Source: Candidatus Nanoarchaeia archaeon (GTDB lineage: Archaea > Nanobdellota > Nanobdellia > SCGC-AAA011-G17 > GW2011-AR17). Taken from it: DNA of 47,309 bases. The stretch lies in NCBI GenBank assembly GCA_028706745.1, contig JAQTVM010000013.1:1-47309 (forward strand), given 5' to 3'. The first letter of the stretch is position 1; each line of letters starts with the position of its first letter. The position numbers were made by a program, and so were the translations under genes. Shown here piece after piece: positions 46,649 to 47,309 of the stretch. The notes under the pieces were generated by a model. The model saw nothing but the letters and a program-made list of their open reading frames with translations, searched no databases and had not been told where the DNA came from.

Positions 46649-47137
46649 TCAAACCTTTTGACCCATCACAGAACCGCACTTCTTGCTTACTATCTCGCCT
46701 GTTTCCGCATTTATCTCAATGCACGCAACATTCATTGAAACAGTGACAAATGTTATTATCCACAGCAAGCTGTTTCTTTTCTGAAGAACCGCTATCACGC
46801 TGCCGGGCATGTCATTGAATTCTCCTTTTACTATTGCTTCTGATGTTTTCATTGCATCGTCAAACTCGACTTTTACAAGCGAAACATCAAGCTCCTGGAC
46901 GCTGAATGCCTGGAACATGTCCTGGTCTGCCTTAATCTGTATATTCTCCTTCATTACAAAGGAAAGTATTTTTTTTGTTGCAGGATTAAAGAAATCCATC
47001 TGCCATGCGGCCTTGTCAAGCTTGTTAAAGTCAGACATAAGGGATACTGAAGAAAGAAATGAGCCTTCCTCTCTCCCCATGAATTCTTCGCTTTTTGCAA
47101 GCCTCTCATAGCTTGCTTTCACGCCTTCCATTGCCAT
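46649..47137 (-). CDS. Hypothetical protein
   Basis: 162 aa from ATG 47137 (MAMEGVKASYERL), chosen because the TATA box CTTAAATACC on the minus strand (47154-47163) lies about 20-25 nt upstream. The frame is open further to an ATG at 47200 inside a 20-bp palindrome. The middle reads as strands and helices (VSLVKVEFDDAMKTSEAIVK) and the end has a hydrophobic strand (LLWIITFVTVSMNVACIEI) that could be core or membrane. No family is recognised. Confidence 0.58.
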   Translation of the reverse strand: MAMEGVKASYERLAKSEEFMGREEGSFLSSVSLMSDFNKLDKAAWQMDFFNPATKKILSFVMKENIQIKADQDMFQAFSVQELDVSLVKVEFDDAMKTSEAIVKGEFNDMPGSVIAVLQKRNSLLWIITFVTVSMNVACIEINAETGEIVSKKCGSVMGQKV

Positions 47138-47190
47138 ATAGTATAAATTGGGGGTATTTAAGAGTATCTGCCCGCTTTCTTCTGTATTCT

Positions 47191-47210
47191 CTGGTGACAT
47201 ATGTCACCAG
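47191..47210. promoter_or_regulatory. Perfect 20-bp palindrome upstream of the 46649-47137 gene
   Basis: CTGGTGACATATGTCACCAG is self-complementary over 20 bases, centred between 47200 and 47201. It lies about 30 bp upstream of the TATA box of the minus-strand gene, a position for an activator or repressor site. It contains an in-frame ATG that I do not use as the start. Confidence 0.55.
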
Positions 47211-47235
47211 CATCAAAAGAGGCTGGCAAAAGCGA

Positions 47236-47260
47236 AATAAACCTCTGCCGGAGGTTTATT
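47236..47260. repeat. Ten-base-pair hairpin near the window end
   Basis: AATAAACCTC and GAGGTTTATT enclose a TGCCG loop. The stem is perfect. It could be a terminator (T-rich 3' arm) for a gene beyond the right edge or part of a larger element; the last 50 bases of the window show no gene. Confidence 0.5.
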
Positions 47261-47309
47261 ATTGAGGCTGCTATGCGGCCGAAAATGATTATAACGCATC
47301 CTAAACGTC

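Noticed and set aside
1-47309. tRNA or rRNA genes in the spacers
   Set aside because: I looked in the spacers for cloverleaf features (GGTTCRA-type T-loops with matching acceptor stems) and saw none; tRNAs with introns could be missed by eye.

Overview
The window is a gene-dense stretch of an archaeal chromosome. Marker genes are archaeal or archaeal/eukaryotic in type: aIF2-gamma, ribosomal protein S6e, archaeal/eukaryotic-type ProRS, a eukaryote-like TyrRS, the RNase P subunit Rpp30, a PAN-type proteasomal ATPase, the Hef helicase-nuclease and an Ogg2-type glycosylase. Many genes have a TTTAWA-type TATA box 25-35 nt before the start codon and look leaderless; others use GGAGG ribosome binding sites. 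Many small membrane-anchored proteins, nucleotidyltransferase/HEPN pairs and DUF5678, FecR and DUF4190 proteins suggest a DPANN-type archaeon (Woesearchaeota/Nanoarchaeota-like). That placement is inference from gene content; no rRNA is present.

Layout. 1-2.4 kb: tRNA sulfur modification (3' part of thiI, a ubiquitin-like sulfur carrier, a TtuA/Ncs6-type enzyme) with small winged-helix proteins. 2.5-5 kb: a split GlcD/GlcF-like 2-hydroxyacid dehydrogenase (CCG protein, FAD subunit, ferredoxin) and an SMR-like membrane protein. 5-14 kb: mostly minus-strand housekeeping genes (metallo-beta-lactamase-fold hydrolase, MFS transporter, Ogg2, thioredoxin reductase, HtpX, CMP kinase, aIF2-gamma, a regulator). 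14.0-16.1 kb: a repeat-flanked operon of six small unrecognised genes, three of them paralogous, each with a purine-rich SD. 16-19 kb: S6e, then a MNT-HEPN pair and a DUF4258/DUF2283-like pair. 19-24.6 kb: ProRS, membrane proteins, a pentein-fold enzyme, a 36-aa acidic protein, a gluzincin-like peptidase and a GNAT. 24.6-30.1 kb: a second MNT-HEPN pair, then hef, whose 3' end is present twice around an AT-rich insert carrying a HEPN protein, followed by an array of 17-bp palindromes. 30-42.8 kb: exported and membrane proteins (FecR, two Cys-rich glycoprotein-like proteins, a transglutaminase-fold protein), ThpR, PAN, TyrRS, a VIT1-like transporter and a DHH phosphoesterase. 42.9-47.3 kb: tandem AAA ATPases, rnp3, a DUF167 protein and a third MNT-HEPN pair.

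Themes. Three MNT-HEPN operons each carry a different dyad between TATA box and start codon, as expected for autoregulated toxin-antitoxin-like modules. Gene ends are duplicated in two places (hef; the gene ending at 39687), and a leader sequence that supplies start codons occurs twice (888-938 on minus, 4310-4410 on plus), suggesting small elements that insert at gene boundaries. The least explained region is 14.04-16.06 kb. No gene-free stretch exceeds 300 bp; the longest (13912-14199, 29825-30071 and 25617-25805) are filled with repeats described below. I saw no tRNA, rRNA, CRISPR array or transposase.
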